Below, one piece after another: positions 49,142-60,836 of a DNA stretch of 64,000 bases; the stretch's first letter is position 1; every line of letters starts with the position of its first letter. The notes beneath the pieces are model-generated. The model was not told the DNA's origin, ran no database searches, and saw nothing but the letters and a program-made list of their open reading frames with translations. Source of the DNA: Lepiota brunneoincarnata (lineage: Eukaryota; Basidiomycota; Agaricomycetes; Agaricales; Agaricaceae); assembly GCA_023014365.1 (NCBI GenBank), contig JAEBUN010000002.1:682001-746000 (forward strand), read 5' to 3'. A program made the position numbers and the translations under genes.

Positions 49142-51374
49142 TTATACAGTAACTCCCGGTTTCAATGTCCGTGAAGGATCACCTAGATACCAATCATCCA
49201 GGGGGGGCAGGTCATCTTCTTTATCCGCTACCCGTATCGAAGACGCAGGCGAAAATCCCTCCGCATCAAGCGAATCCTCTTCTTCGATCACTGGTAATGA
49301 GAGATAAAGGGAAGAATGGTGGTAATATGCTTCCACCGCATTTTTAGCGATAGCAAGAGCTAGTGCACGATCGTCTTCGTCGTCGTCATCAATAACAAAA
49401 CTTGGCCGTCGGATACCAAGGAAGCTTCGTATCGACATAGTGTCGTCCGTAGGCGTTTCCGGTCCAGGCGAGCTTGGGCGCGAAGGAGGGGGACTCTCAG
49501 AGTGATCCGCTTCTAGATCGTCTTCAGCCTCGTAATTAGACTCATCTCCCATGTCTTCTTCCTCTTCATCAGATGCAAAGAAGAACCTTGATGAAGCTGT
49601 TGATGACATCGTCCGCTTGAAATCTAGCTCCTCTTCCTTAGTTCATGTTAACATAGTTGACTCGGGGAGAAGGAACGACGAGATAGCGGCCATCTTGAGG
49701 ATCATTGATAGCGTTATGCCATGGGATCCAGGGATTTTGGGGAGGGGAGCTGCTGATGAGGATATGGGGAGCGGTAAACGGGCAAGAAGATTCAATAATT
49801 GTGGTGCCGAGCACATGTCTGGTGCTCAGAAGTACCGCCTGAACCTCGTCAGCTGCGATAAACTAGTTCAGATGAATGGTCATACCTCGGCAGGATCAGT
49901 CCACCTGAATGGTCGTTCGAGTGAGGCTAACGGCTCCGGCGTCTCATAACGCCGGCAGAACGTGGTAGCGTAAGCACTGGCTGCATAGACCTAAACGCGT
50001 AGGTCATTAGGTGCCGAAATGGATATCCATCTAGCCAGGCACTTGCCGCAACCTTGCACTGATGTTTTTGGAGCGCTGTGACCACATGATACAAAATAAG
50101 ACGCTCGTTGGCGGTTCCTTCGACCTATATCCCCAGCCATCAACTAACCTCGTAAGGGTAGAGGAAGGGCAAGGCAAAAGCTTACATATGCGCTGAACCG
50201 AGAACGGCAGAAAGTAGTTGGGTGTCGGAGAGGGGTCGAGGTAGCTGCTTTGTGTCCTTGAGCGGTGGGATTGGAACTTGAGGAGTGTAGCAGTCGCCCG
50301 GTCGTCAAGTCGTACGGGGGAATCATCAAGAAGTCGGACCATTGAGGGAGCGTACGGTTATTCCAAGGGGTATAGAAGTCATCGGGTGTCTCTTCAGCTG
50401 GGGAGATGACTATATGCGGGGCCACCTGCGGGCAATCCGAGTGCAAGACGATGTTGTTGGGGTCTTGAAAATACTCTCGTAGTATATCCTGCTCAGGGAG
50501 CGGTTGAGCTTGTCGTGTGCGACTATAGACGCGTGGACAAACCTTATCACGTTCTTCGTCCCAACTAGAATCCCTTAAACTTTGCAATGCGTACGGTGTG
50601 TTGGAAACACTACGAAGCTGGATGGGGGGCCAGGTCAGCAGGTCTCATTGAGGAGTACAGTCCCAGGCCACTCACCATGACATGGGGTTTATGGAAGACC
50701 TGCTCGTGCTTTTCTAGAAACGTTTCATCCGGTATTTCAACGAGTGCAAGTGCCTCACATGGCAACCACATGTCTTGGCGAGGTGTACATGAGGCAGCGG
50801 CGAACTGAATAGGAGCTTGGAAGTTGATTCGCTTCATCAGAGTACCGACATTGCTAGCGTTTCGTGAAAGCTGGGTTTTTTCACGATTCGTGGGTTGCGG
50901 ATCAGACTAGGGAAGAAGCGAGGTGATGATGTCAATTAAAATAGCCGGTGGTAAGCGCGATAAGGATAAATTCTGCACACCTGTGGTAGCTTGAATGCCC
51001 CGATGATTCTGGAGCCCCGTTCGCTGTCATCTGCATCTTCGTTGATGGTACTGGCGGTGATAGAGCATGCTTGCGCCGACAGCGTCGCAGGTCGAGTAGT
51101 CGTCGCGTCGTTGCACGTGACGACGGTATTCCCCGCGGCTTGGTGGCGTTCTGATATGACGTTTGTGTTTAGTAGTGTGGTCGACGACGGGGATGCCTAT
51201 TCGAACATACTGTAGATGCGAGAATGAGGGGGAAGGGATCTTATAACCGTCCATGTCTTTACTTGCTGGAGCATTTGAAGTGAATCGGACGAGCCACTGG
51301 GGGCGACGACCGACGGAATGAAAGACTGACGCAGGGCCAGGGGACGAATTGGCAAAGCTGGACGTTGGGAGCAA
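49142..51374 (-). CDS. Unknown multi-exon protein (structure approximate)
   Basis: Several minus-strand stretches look like exons of one gene. In transcript order: a Ser-rich start (about 51374-51212, SVGRRPQWLVRFTSNAPASK), a segment ending IIGAFKLPQ (about 51160-50983), MKRINFQAPIQFAAASCTPR with MWLPCEALALVEIPDETFLE (about 50903-50681), a long part with WDEERDKVCPRVYSRTRQ and TPDDFYTPWNNRTLPQWSDF (50623-50194), NERLILYHVVTALQKHQCK (about 50133-49945), VLGTTIIESSCPF, and the acidic C-terminus from EEELDFKRTMSSTASSRFFF to stop 49142. Not every junction can be made in phase, so exon edges are uncertain. No domain recognised. Confidence 0.55.
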
Positions 51375-51749
51375 AGAGGAGAAATGGTATGTTTCGCCCG
51401 TAGGATGAAGAATATATAAATTCCACTACACGTTTTGTAGCTGGTCCATAGGCTATCCTACTTTTGGCCACGATCATGCCGATGGGTGAAACTTTAAAAG
51501 GTGGTCTCACTATTGTTTTTCGGTACGACCACCTCAGTATCTCTCAATTCCGAGATACCCGTGGCCCATGAATTTGTCTACTGCTATATGACAACAGCTT
51601 GGCACTGTGATCGTGCATGTAATCAGAAGTCTAGATGAATATTTACGCAACTAACCCGAGTGTGCCCGAGGCCACATTCCCTACCCTCCAGCGCACAACC
51701 AGCGGAACTACATGGGTACCCCTTTTACATCTTTGTATTCTAAGACCCC

Positions 51750-53381
51750 TTAGGCCTTCTTTGGAGCCGAAGGTTGAAGAGATCCCTCGTCATCCCGGCG
51801 ACCACTTACTTTACTAAAGTTTGACATCGCGTGAGTAGCCGAAGAAACCTAAAGGTAGAGATATCATGAAGCGAGTTCGACACCGTCCGGAGTCCTACTC
51901 ACGTATTGCGCTAGATCAATCATGAAATTCGGCCAAAGTTTCATGTAGGGCGCCAGTTGCGTGTAAAATGGAACCATAATGATCTGCGACTGTTGTTCAT
52001 CAAGAGCGGCGATGATGGGTTTGACAACGTCGATCGGGTGGACAGATGGGAAGAAGAACCTATGGAATCTGTTTTGTGGCACCCTCAATGTCGAAAAAAG
52101 AGGGGTTAAAATATGCCCTGGGGAAACAAGAGTGGTGCGAATTTCAGGGCACTTGTATCTAGAACGCTGTGAGTTGGAAAATATGGTACTATGCGTCTTG
52201 TACCTACTGGTGATTCAGCTCAGAGCGAAGTGTCTCATGCATCGAGATCACGGCGGCCTTCGACGCATTATAATCACCTGGAACATCCCGTTCAGCCTAG
52301 CAATACAGGTTAGGTGTCTCAAGCAACATACTCATCCGGGGGGCTCCTACAATGCCCATAACAGAGGCAACGGTGACCTAATTATTTGTGGTTAATATGC
52401 TCCAATGTGCTTCCAAGTATCCGGCTCACAATATGCCCCGATTTCTGCTTGAGCATATCAGGTAGAAATGCCTTGATGGTCCACCAATGTGCCATAGTAT
52501 TGACTCCAAAAGTTCTAACAGGAGGGCCTGAGTAGCCGCTCGTGAGCAAGGACTAAGCTCTTACTGTTGTACGTCCTCTTCGCTTAGATCAAGCAATAGC
52601 TTTCCTTGAACCACGCCCGCGTTATTTATGAGAATGGTGGGCTCTCCGATCTGAAGCAGAGGGTAAGTATAACAACATGATCCTCTTAAAGGAGCCTAAC
52701 TTCTTCTTTAACACGTTTGGCGACAGCCTCGACTTCTGACCACTTGGATACGTCGCACTTGTAATAGGCAATGTTGACTGTTGTCGCGTCATGAGCTCGG
52801 AAGTTCGATAGGTTCTACCATCGTACGCACAATTCTCCGTCTGGATAGGTTTCACATCTAGGACGACAACGGAAACGTTTCGAACAGCAAGCGTATTTGC
52901 CAGCAATTCCCCAATACCAGAAGCTCCTACACCAGAGTAAGCAATGTTTCCCATGCAGTATCGATGCTACGGACCTCCTGTTATAACAACAATCTGCTCA
53001 CCCCAATCCAAGGGTTTAGGAGCAAAGAATAGGCTCCCCTTGTTTGTATACAACGTTGAAATCCACCTCATGAACCCTGTTGGGCGACATGAAATTACAC
53101 TCAGGCGTATCCAAGCAATGTACTGACAAAACGCGGATACAGCCACACAATAAATGGCTGAATAGAGTACCACTCCATCTGTTAACTTGGCACCCTGGAA
53201 GACGTAGAATATAGGAATAAAGAAGGTAAAGAATGGACCTAAGAAAGAGTACGGCCATTAGCATCCAAGCGTCAGGTTGTTGACGTAGCACCTCACTAAA
53301 AGCAGTGTTGGCGAGGACTTTGACGACCAGGTCAATGTCGAAATTGTCAAAGATCAGGGTTGGTTCAGCTTGCGACGCCAT
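51750..53381 (-). CDS. Membrane-associated short-chain dehydrogenase/reductase (SDR16C/retSDR-like)
   Basis: NAD(P)-dependent oxidoreductase. Eleven exons join to 370 residues: 53381-53297, 53238-53128, 53076-52975, 52926-52831, 52777-52701, 52650-52565, 52514-52430, 52377-52332, 52277-52208, 52158-51903, 51848-51750. Hydrophobic N-terminal segments (PFFTFFIPIFYVFQGAK and VVLYSAIYCVAVSAFW) anchor it to a membrane. SDR motifs: VVITGGASGIGELLA (cofactor glycine motif), VVVLDVKP, KCDVSKW, ILINNAGVV, the Ser region VTVASVMG and DYNASKAAVISMHETLRSEL with catalytic Tyr and Lys. Animal relatives act on retinol, sterols or other lipids; the substrate here is unknown. Ends with a basic tail (GSLQPSAPKKA). 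Confidence 0.92.
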
Positions 53382-53876
53382 GGTCAGAGAGGTTGAAGTG
53401 AACAATTGGTTCTCAAGGCGCAGCCTAGATGAGGGGGGGTGATATACGTCCAGCGAGGCTGGTCGGCAGAGAAATCAAAAATTGATGGGATCATGACAAG
53501 TCGTCCGCCATGTGCCAAGAGTGGAAGGATCTGATCAACCACCACAACCGTAACTCGCGGCACAGGCCTCGGGTTGTCTCGACACCGCAGCGTGTATACA
53601 ATTTCTGAGTGTCACATGGAACGTTCAAAAGGCCCTCGAGCCCGGAGAGCTGAATGTCATCTACTCCCTAACACCGCAGAAACTTGGATAGGCACGTTCG
53701 GTGCCTGGAGAACTGAGACGGCTGCTGTTTTTCTCAATACGATGACGTTTTGCGTGCCACTTTGAATTATTTTTGTCCATGCAACTGGCAGTCTGTTCTC
53801 GCTCGCGTTTCTTGTGGTCCTCACATCACTGTCTTTATCTCACGATATACTCTGCTCACCAGCCTATTGGCTCTCG
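53382..53876. other. Intergenic
   Basis: Divergent spacer of about 0.5 kb between the SDR gene and the next plus-strand gene. No gene seen. Confidence 0.4.
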
Positions 53877-56800
53877 ATGGGCAATGTAAACGAGAAAAAC
53901 ACGCTATATGATGATGAGATGGACTCCAGCAGAGTTACCCTAGATCCCAGGGGCCATTTCGATCCATGGACGGTACGTGGCCCCTCTAGTTAACAACAAG
54001 GTCGTCCTCCCAATACAAGAACATCAGAATAAGAGAGAAGCACGAGCCATTGAAGCAGTGAGTTCTCCTGCCAAGAGTAGGCGAGGTACTGACTGACATA
54101 CCTGGAGCTATTATTTCCCGGAATTGACCCACGTTACCCTCCATCACCTACCTCGCAGCCCGCACCATTGTTCGACCAAGTCAGTGCTTCCTTCCCTCCA
54201 TATTGCGTTATTAACAACAGCAGGAGCCTCCGAATGTCATTCGTCAGACCATATCCATGCTCCTTCCTGATCCCAAGGATGGATTGCCTGAACACATCAA
54301 CACTACTCAGACACAGCCATCTGGATCCGTGAAGAGGGACGAAAACAAAGAAACCGGGGACACATTATTGCCCTTGTCTGGCTCTATCGTTCCTGAAACC
54401 TATGAGCACGTAGAGGAACAGGCACCTCCCGCTCCGGGCGCGACGCTGCTTGCGACAGTTACCGAAATCCCGACACCCACGGTACACGAGAATCATATTC
54501 TACTAAAGCCTATAGGAGCGGCGAAGGAAAGTTGCCCTTTGCCAATCGTACGCATACATCCACATCCCTCCTCCCCGGTTCAGGAAAACACGCAGGAGGA
54601 AATGTATCTTTCACCAACGTTCCAACATCTGTCTCCTTTGTTGCAATTCGACCAGGGCAAAGACAACTCAACGATTCCTTGTTTACCCGCAGACAGTGTG
54701 GATGCCAACCCCCAACCTGCCACTCCCCGGTGCCGCTCGCCTCGGATTTCTATAGGACGAACTTTAATCGAAGAATTTCCCTCGCCTTCGGCTTCTAATA
54801 AACCGCACATGGCCCCGCCACAGAATCGGGATCTTCCCGTTGTACCCTGTTTCCTCTCCCTTGAGTCATCCAAATCGCGGCGATCAACCGAGGAACGCCC
54901 CAGACCTCTCACCCCTCATTCTAGGTCCAGCCGTGCTTGATGCAGTTGACGAACTGGAAGCAAAACTCCTGCAAGTTGTTATTGCCGAAAGAGAGCCAAC
55001 GATAGCGGGGGAAACATCAGAGACAATGCACCCACCAAAGGTGCTGCAGTGGCTCAGACCCTCCCTCGGTGAAGATGGAAGCAGAAGAACATCTTCTTCA
55101 CTTCATAAACCCTCTTTTCTTTCAGGGAAAAACTCCCTCGTTGTTCCCTATACTTCACATTTGAAAACCATCCCATCCCCTGTTTTTTTGACCGAGGAGA
55201 ATCCCGAGCACCCTATCACAGATCTGCCCGCAGACGAAACCCCTGAACTAGGCTGGGCTATGAAAGAACCTGCCAGCGTCATTGGGGCCCACCCTCTGAC
55301 ATCATCACACTCGCCAACCCTGCAAGTTGACACTCCTGGGACCGCAAATCTTGTAGCAGAAGATCCACCTACTCTGAGATGTGCCTCTGGCGTCCCTGCA
55401 GCCGGAGTACAAGCCCCGAGCGTTAGACCCTCAGAACCTTCTACAGAGCGCATTGAACCACACCGTCAAACAGCGCTTTTAGCTCACCTGCACATTGGCA
55501 TCCAATCGCAACCCGGATGTCCAAAGGCCCAATGTGTTGGAGCAGGAAAAGATCGGCCAATGATCGTTGCCGAACCCGAGTCCCAAACGTCCATCCCTTC
55601 TAAGCTTGTAATTAAAACCTATGCAGATGCCACAAATGTAGGTTTCAAAAACAAGAGGGACAACATTTACTGATCCGATCGTCCTCCTGCAGATTGCTAT
55701 GCAACACCCAGAGATCGCTGGAGCGGTTCTACAACAACCGCTGAACACTGATCAAACATTGTCGGTTGCGGCTCGATACACTGGTGATAATGAAGGCATT
55801 GAACACACTCCAGATGGACCCAACTGGGCAATAGCACCTTCAGAGGATGTCTCTCGAGCTCTATCTACTTCAACGCCATGGGTAGAAATCCCTGACAGTA
55901 ACAGTCGCAGTGCTAGTAAGCCTAATTGGGCGGAAGCACCCGTCCCGGAACCTCAGTCAATACAGCGAATCGGGAAGTATCAGAGTGAAAGGCCCCGCCG
56001 TCCGCGTAAAAAAGGGAAGGAGGGGTGATAATATGAGTCTCAGAAGCCTGCAACCTGTTGCCGCTTCTGCACAGTCGAACTCTGCGAACACGAAAGCGGC
56101 TGTGGAGCAATGTATTCCGCTATTCCAATGTGATCCGGCCACAGAGAAACGAGAAGTATCCGATAATCGTCAAAAAGTCAGTGACTGGATGAACAACTCG
56201 GTGGCGTTTATGAGGTCCCCGAAATCCAGCGCTGAGAGGGGCTCCTGCCCAATTCCCGCAGCCCCTTCCAGTTCCTTCTTGATGAATTCCGTCTCAGAAG
56301 TGGAGGAGCTCGCAAACTGGGAGAAAGAATTTTCGTTTCCGTCCACACGGGAAGCAAATACCTTAGCCTACCGAGGCACTTCACAAAAAGAACCCGATAA
56401 TCAGACTTCGTATGACGTACGTTGGCTCCTCCCGCGTACGACCCTTGGGCTAACGTCACCCAGCAAGGCGAGCCTCCGGAGCATAGTCCGTCTGACCAAC
56501 CATCAGCTCTTCCATCGGAGCAGCATAAACGCACTCCCCCAGCATCCAAAAACGAATTGGAGTCCCCTCTTGATAAAGGTAAGACTTCCGTCAGGAGTTC
56601 ATCCCCGGTTCGCCAAGAGAGGAGAGCGAGCACTGCAAGCAGTATAGCATCCGGCGTCTCCGTTTCGAGTCGACTTTTCCAGCGTGCAATCCAGGAGATA
56701 GGATCTCGCCATCACTCAGCTCCAGATAGTTACAGCGGAACCCTCCAATTCCCAATCGTTCAAGAAGAGCTACAGACCGCCATAGAAGCCAATAGCCGAC

Positions 56801-57984
56801 CTCCTGAGCTACTTTCTGGAAACGCTCCTTTAATGGAGGGCACTACCCCGATTGCTATCACTGTCGTCACATGTCCAGATGTTATAGTCACTCAGCCAGT
56901 TCTCGGCTCTCCTACTCCGAGTATGAAAGGAAATGTTGATACTGCGGCTCCGCCCCATGGGAGGCTTCAACCACCGAAAAACTCAGAGAAGTTCATGTTC
57001 AGCTCCCAAGCCCCGGATAGTCGGCATGCTTCCAACGTCACCGAGGGTGAGAAGGTCCGGGTGGTTTCACAACAGACCCCTCGCCAGATACAATTGGGAG
57101 GTGTGCGACCGAGACCCGAACTTGCTCGGGGAGGAAAAACTCCTCGCGCAACTTTGGCGAAAACTTTCATTCCTCAGGGCAAGTATGTACCGCCTCCCAT
57201 CCGTTGTGGTCAGGTGAATCACGCATGCAAAGCCCCCACTTCGGCCGTGTCACAGGTTCAGAAAAAACTCCAGGCTTCACAACTCTCTACAATCGCTTCA
57301 ACAAACGGCCGAACTTTCGAACCTCCCGGTGCTACCTCTGTGGAATCCCATTTCCAACCTCGGGCTCCGGCTAGTCTCAATGCACAATTCGGACCTTTCG
57401 TTCCGCCCTCCGACCCTACGGGATTCAACCCACAACGTCGAGGCCTGAGATTGGGCACCCCGACGTTCCCGCATGTTCAGGCTGACACGATGCCCTCCGG
57501 ATTCAGTAGTATCCTTGGTCAAGGGCCCGCGACTAATGATTATATGACGAACCTAGCCTTAGCTCAAGAAAGACTGCAACAGAATATGGCTGAGCTTGCA
57601 GGTTTGGCTGATGGACATGACAATCGTGAAACTTTCAACCCGGCTGTGGCGGTGGCTAACAAACTCCGAAACCTAACTGTTAGAGGACAGCCCAGTCGAG
57701 TAAGTTAGTTTGATTTGGTTTTCACCTGTAGAATCTCAGGGCTCTCTGTACACCAGGTGGTCTCAGGTGTAGGACTCGAGGACACAAGGAGTTACTTGCA
57801 GTCGCCGATCTGTTCGCAAGGGCCGCCACATACAGGGGATAGAGCGAATTTACCGCCCCGCTTACAGGCTCCAGCCCACTTTTCGGCTCACAACATGTTC
57901 GAAGAATACTGTAAACGACAGAGACAGGAGATTCGGACCGCGTACGAGAGCATGCCATCGAGGTTACCCCGAAGGAAGACGTAA
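53877..57984 (+). CDS. Large disordered Ser/Pro-rich protein of unknown function (structure approximate)
   Basis: Starts MGNVNEKNTLYDDEMDSSRV at 53877 and ends at TAA 57984 with HNMFEEYCKRQRQEIRTAYE and PSRLPRRKT. Supported pieces in order: EHQNKREARAIEA (about 54019-54060), LLFPGIDPRYPPSPTSQPA with PLFDQ (54109-54178), NVIRQTISMLLPDPKDGLPE (54225-54913), ILGPAVLDAVDELEAKLLQV (54917-55673), PNWAIAPSEDVSRALS (55699-56020), and AYDPWANVTQQGEPPEHSPS through LNAQFGPFVPPSDPTGFNPQ (56422-57700). Frames change between these pieces, some by introns and at least one (near 54915) without a good intron. Near the C-terminus is a helix (NLALAQERLQQNMAELAGLA). No domain recognised; perhaps 1,100 residues or more. 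Confidence 0.6.
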
Positions 57985-58179
57985 CTGAGATAGCGAAAAT
58001 TTATACCCAATAGACACCTACATCTTCCATATATTCACACTTTCCCGTGAGCGATACCTTGTTCTTGGCACAACAATACATACTGGAATGTTTACTGTGG
58101 ACGAAAATACAATTGGCCGTTTGAGTTGTCAAAGTCTATTGAAAGAAAGAGAGGGTATGGAATCTGGAGCTGTGAAATA

Positions 58180-58600
58180 GAGCCGCACACACAGCGAACC
58201 TGGATCCTGGGCGCTTGAACACCTTGCCTCTGCCAAAACCGTCGAGCTACACTGTGACGCCATCGACATCACAGGCACTGAGGTTACATTCTGGCTGAGG
58301 AGGAAGGATGAACGCGTCGTATTGTGTGGACTGCTGCCGAGAACAATAATCTGCCTAAACGTTTGACGGGCCGGCCCTGGCGAATCTTTGCTATGTGCCA
58401 CACCAGGCAAAGACGAACGGTAGGATGTGAATACTCGCTCCTTCCTTCCCCACTGCCTATTAACGACAGCCACACATCAAGAGGTGCAGTTTCTTATGGT
58501 CTCCCGCAAGCCCATATTCCCCTGCAGATACAGCCGCTTTCTCAGATGCCAGATCATGAAATCTTCTACTGCGAGTGGATGCGCTTGAGTTATTCCCAGT
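58180..58600 (+). pseudogene. Possible arrestin-like C-domain remnant
   Basis: A plus-strand stretch reads WALEHLASAKTVELHCDAID (58198-58257), resembling the QLLEHLASPKMVEVRL segment of the arrestin genes at 12.9-17.7 kb, followed by FWLRRKDERVVL and, one frame over, NNLPKRLTGR and IPLQIQPLSQ, which recall the later KDLQPSC part. No start, no continuous frame. Part of the fragment also survives in unit 2 of the duplication near 60700. Read as decayed; the resemblance is short, so the assignment is tentative. Confidence 0.35.
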
Positions 58601-58757
58601 ATGCCCTTTTGGCACTCCTGTCGCTCCGAGTTCCAGGCAGTCAAATTAACATTCATAAACTAATGTATGTACAATCCCTCCAACCCACTCATATTGACCT
58701 TCACCGGGGCATGGCACTACCAAGCGAATCTGGATCCTTCAAAATAGGACTTGTGCA

Positions 58758-59524
58758 TCACGCATGCTTGACACCCTGCCTACCCAAAGGTTTCGCAATA
58801 CAATTAGGAGCAGTGGCATGGACATTCTCACTGAAGTGTTGTGTCGTTCTTCAGTGGTCACATATCAGCGGCGGGTGAAAGATGACTCACTTAAACCATC
58901 CCCATACGTTCCCCCTTGGAGTATAAAAGCATACATAAAGCGTCGCGACCTGGTCCTTGATAATGTTATTGCATTTGTGGTAGGCACACCCGACCCCTTT
59001 CGTATTTATCCAGACGACCTGAGAGAAGTGGGCGGCCTTCTCATAGTGGTCCGGATCGTAATTTCCTGTGATTTAACAGATATTCAGTAATTACGGCCAG
59101 GCCCAAAGAAAGAAAGAAAAAAAGCAAATGACGATGAGGGGTGCTTAGGAACGAATCACATACCACCTTCTTGAGCCCATACGCCGACAGCAGCATCAAT
59201 CGGAAATTTACCAGCGGCTGCAATAATATTCTCTCCGTAGGGGGAGGATGGGTCGCCTATTGTGCTGTTTGAGAGTTCGAGACGGCATTGATCCGCCCAT
59301 TTTGCGGCTTTATCTGCGAGCTCGGAGTTCCAAGAAAGTTGGGGTGCATCGCAGTTGGTGCGGAAACGGTTGTGGGCATGGAGGAAGGCATCAATTTCGG
59401 AACCTGTGACGGAAGAGGAGCGGTGAAAGTGGGTGGTGGACGGGGGAGCCGCGAGGGTGGGGAGGGGGGGTGAGATAAAGCCGGTGATGAGGAGGAGCAA
59501 GGGGAGGACGAGAAAGGACGTCAT
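58758..59524 (-). CDS. Secreted CAP/SCP (PR-1-like) protein B
   Basis: 202 residues from exons 59524-59164, 59065-58891 and 58830-58758. Signal peptide (MTSFLVLPLLLLITGFISPP). CAP motifs: HAHNRFR, SPYGENI, AHFSQVVWINTKGVGCAYH (CAP1) and LYVCFYTPRGN (CAP2). Exon 2 is 175 nt, the same as in CAP A, and both splice phases match. The C-terminus runs 15 or so residues beyond the ENV end of its paralogs (GRQGVKHA). It retains the W-x2-E element (VWAQEGG) that the other two have altered. Sits in unit 1 of a tandem duplication with CAP C. Confidence 0.92.
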
Positions 59525-60234
59525 TGTGTTAAAGGAGTGGCAGGGGCCGGAAAAGAAAAAGTCGAATATGAGATTTGTTAGGGTTCTGTAACTTTCGGAA
59601 TTATGTGAAATGGGAAGTAAAGTCGTCAGACAAGAGAGGCCTAAGTCGAGAAAGCACGAAGACTGCTGTTAGCTGCTGTCCTCGTATCCAGTTAAAATAC
59701 TGAGGTCGCAGCGAGCCTACTAGGCCAGTCGCGAAACAATAATAACAATAAAAATATGCAAACGAGGAAACGAACGCAATAAACGAAATGGAGAACCAAT
59801 TGTTTCAAATAGTGAGCGGGGAAACGCTGAAGCGCTATAGATTTGCACGTATGGGTGGATGTGGGCGCTGGTATCAAAGTGCGCACACAGCTGCACACAA
59901 GCGTTCTCGACCACATTAGGAGATCGGCCGGAAAATAGCTGACCCGCGACTTTGTGCCTGCAAAAACCACCATGCAGCGCTGGCAATTTCAACTGTACTT
60001 GTACAACTCACATCGCAACTCTGCGTCCGATCGGCGGGTGGCAGAGAAAAATCATGCTCAGGTGTGTGACAGGGGGTCATTTAGTACAAGCCTTTGATTC
60101 CGCTCGCTGACATGGCATTCTTGACACTGGGCACCCTGGCTTTGTCGTATTTTCAGGCTGGCATTGCATTCAGCAGTACCCAAGTTCAGAGTCCCGTGTC
60201 TGGCAGTGGTTATACGGACGGATCTGATCTCGGC
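59525..60234. other. Flank of CAP B and junction to the second duplicated unit
   Basis: Contains the promoter region of CAP B, similar in blocks to 61577-61965 upstream of CAP C. No gene seen. Confidence 0.45.
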
Positions 60235-60490
60235 TCAGGAAAGATCGTGACAGAATATAGCTGAGGTTACAGGTTTGGCTGATGGACAGGAAACTTTCAA
60301 CCGACCACAAATACTGCCAACAAAGGACCTCTGTGAGCTTGCAGTTGCCAATCTATCCACAATATGAACGAGTTTACCGCGCCGCCTGTAGGCATCAATA
60401 CATCTCTCGACTCACAACACGTATGAAGATAGAAACAGGAGACCAGAACCGCATGTAAGAATATGCCATCGAAGTGACCCCAAGTAAGAC
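60235..60490 (+). pseudogene. Truncated 3' copy of the Ser/Pro-rich gene
   Basis: Matches 57575-57990 at the base level (for example GTTTGGCTGATGGACA, then GAAACTTTCAACC, then ATGCCATCGA and CCCCAAGTAAGAC against CCCCGAAGGAAGAC) but has deletions and stops and lacks the upstream exons. Not translatable. It marks the boundary of the duplicated unit. Confidence 0.65.
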
Positions 60491-60836
60491 ATAATTGTAG
60501 CGAAATCAACATCTGATGGAAACCTACATCTTCTACTATATCGTTCCACACCTTTCTGGGAGTGATACCTGCTCTTGGCATGATAACACATGCTGGAGTG
60601 TCTATTACTGTGAAAAAAATACAATCGATTGTTTGAATTGTCAAAACATATTGAATGAATGAAAGTGGGAGAACGAAGCTCGGAGTCGTGAGAGAAACGT
60701 AAGGATCCGCTGGGGACTTGAGACCAGCCAAAATTGAGGTTATGAAGCACTCGGCTACAAGATTCGACACGGAGCGCACTAGGCGCAAGCAGGAAGGCAA
60801 GGGAAAGGGAAAAAACTGAATATGTTGGTGATGGGA

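Larger units (their letters stand above)
57575..60090. repeat. Segmental tandem duplication, unit 1
   Basis: Contains the 3' end of the Ser/Pro-rich gene, an arrestin-like remnant, CAP gene B and its upstream flank. The same order reappears at about 60235-61965. Similar blocks include GTTTGGCTGATGGACA (57602 and 60272), CACCTACATCTTCCAT against AACCTACATCTTCTAC, the CAP genes themselves, and ATAGCTGAC with GACTTTGTGCCTG against ATAGCTGAC with GGCTTTGTGCCTG upstream of the CAP starts. Confidence 0.7.

Noticed and set aside
49551..49949. A 133-codon plus-strand frame
   Set aside because: The opposite strand reads VLGTTIIESSCPF and an acidic C-terminus that join a minus-strand gene better; the plus frame is most likely a shadow.
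58324..58878. A 184-codon plus-strand frame overlapping CAP gene B
   Set aside because: Its second half is antisense to the certain CAP exon 3; only the first part has a weak arrestin resemblance, noted separately.
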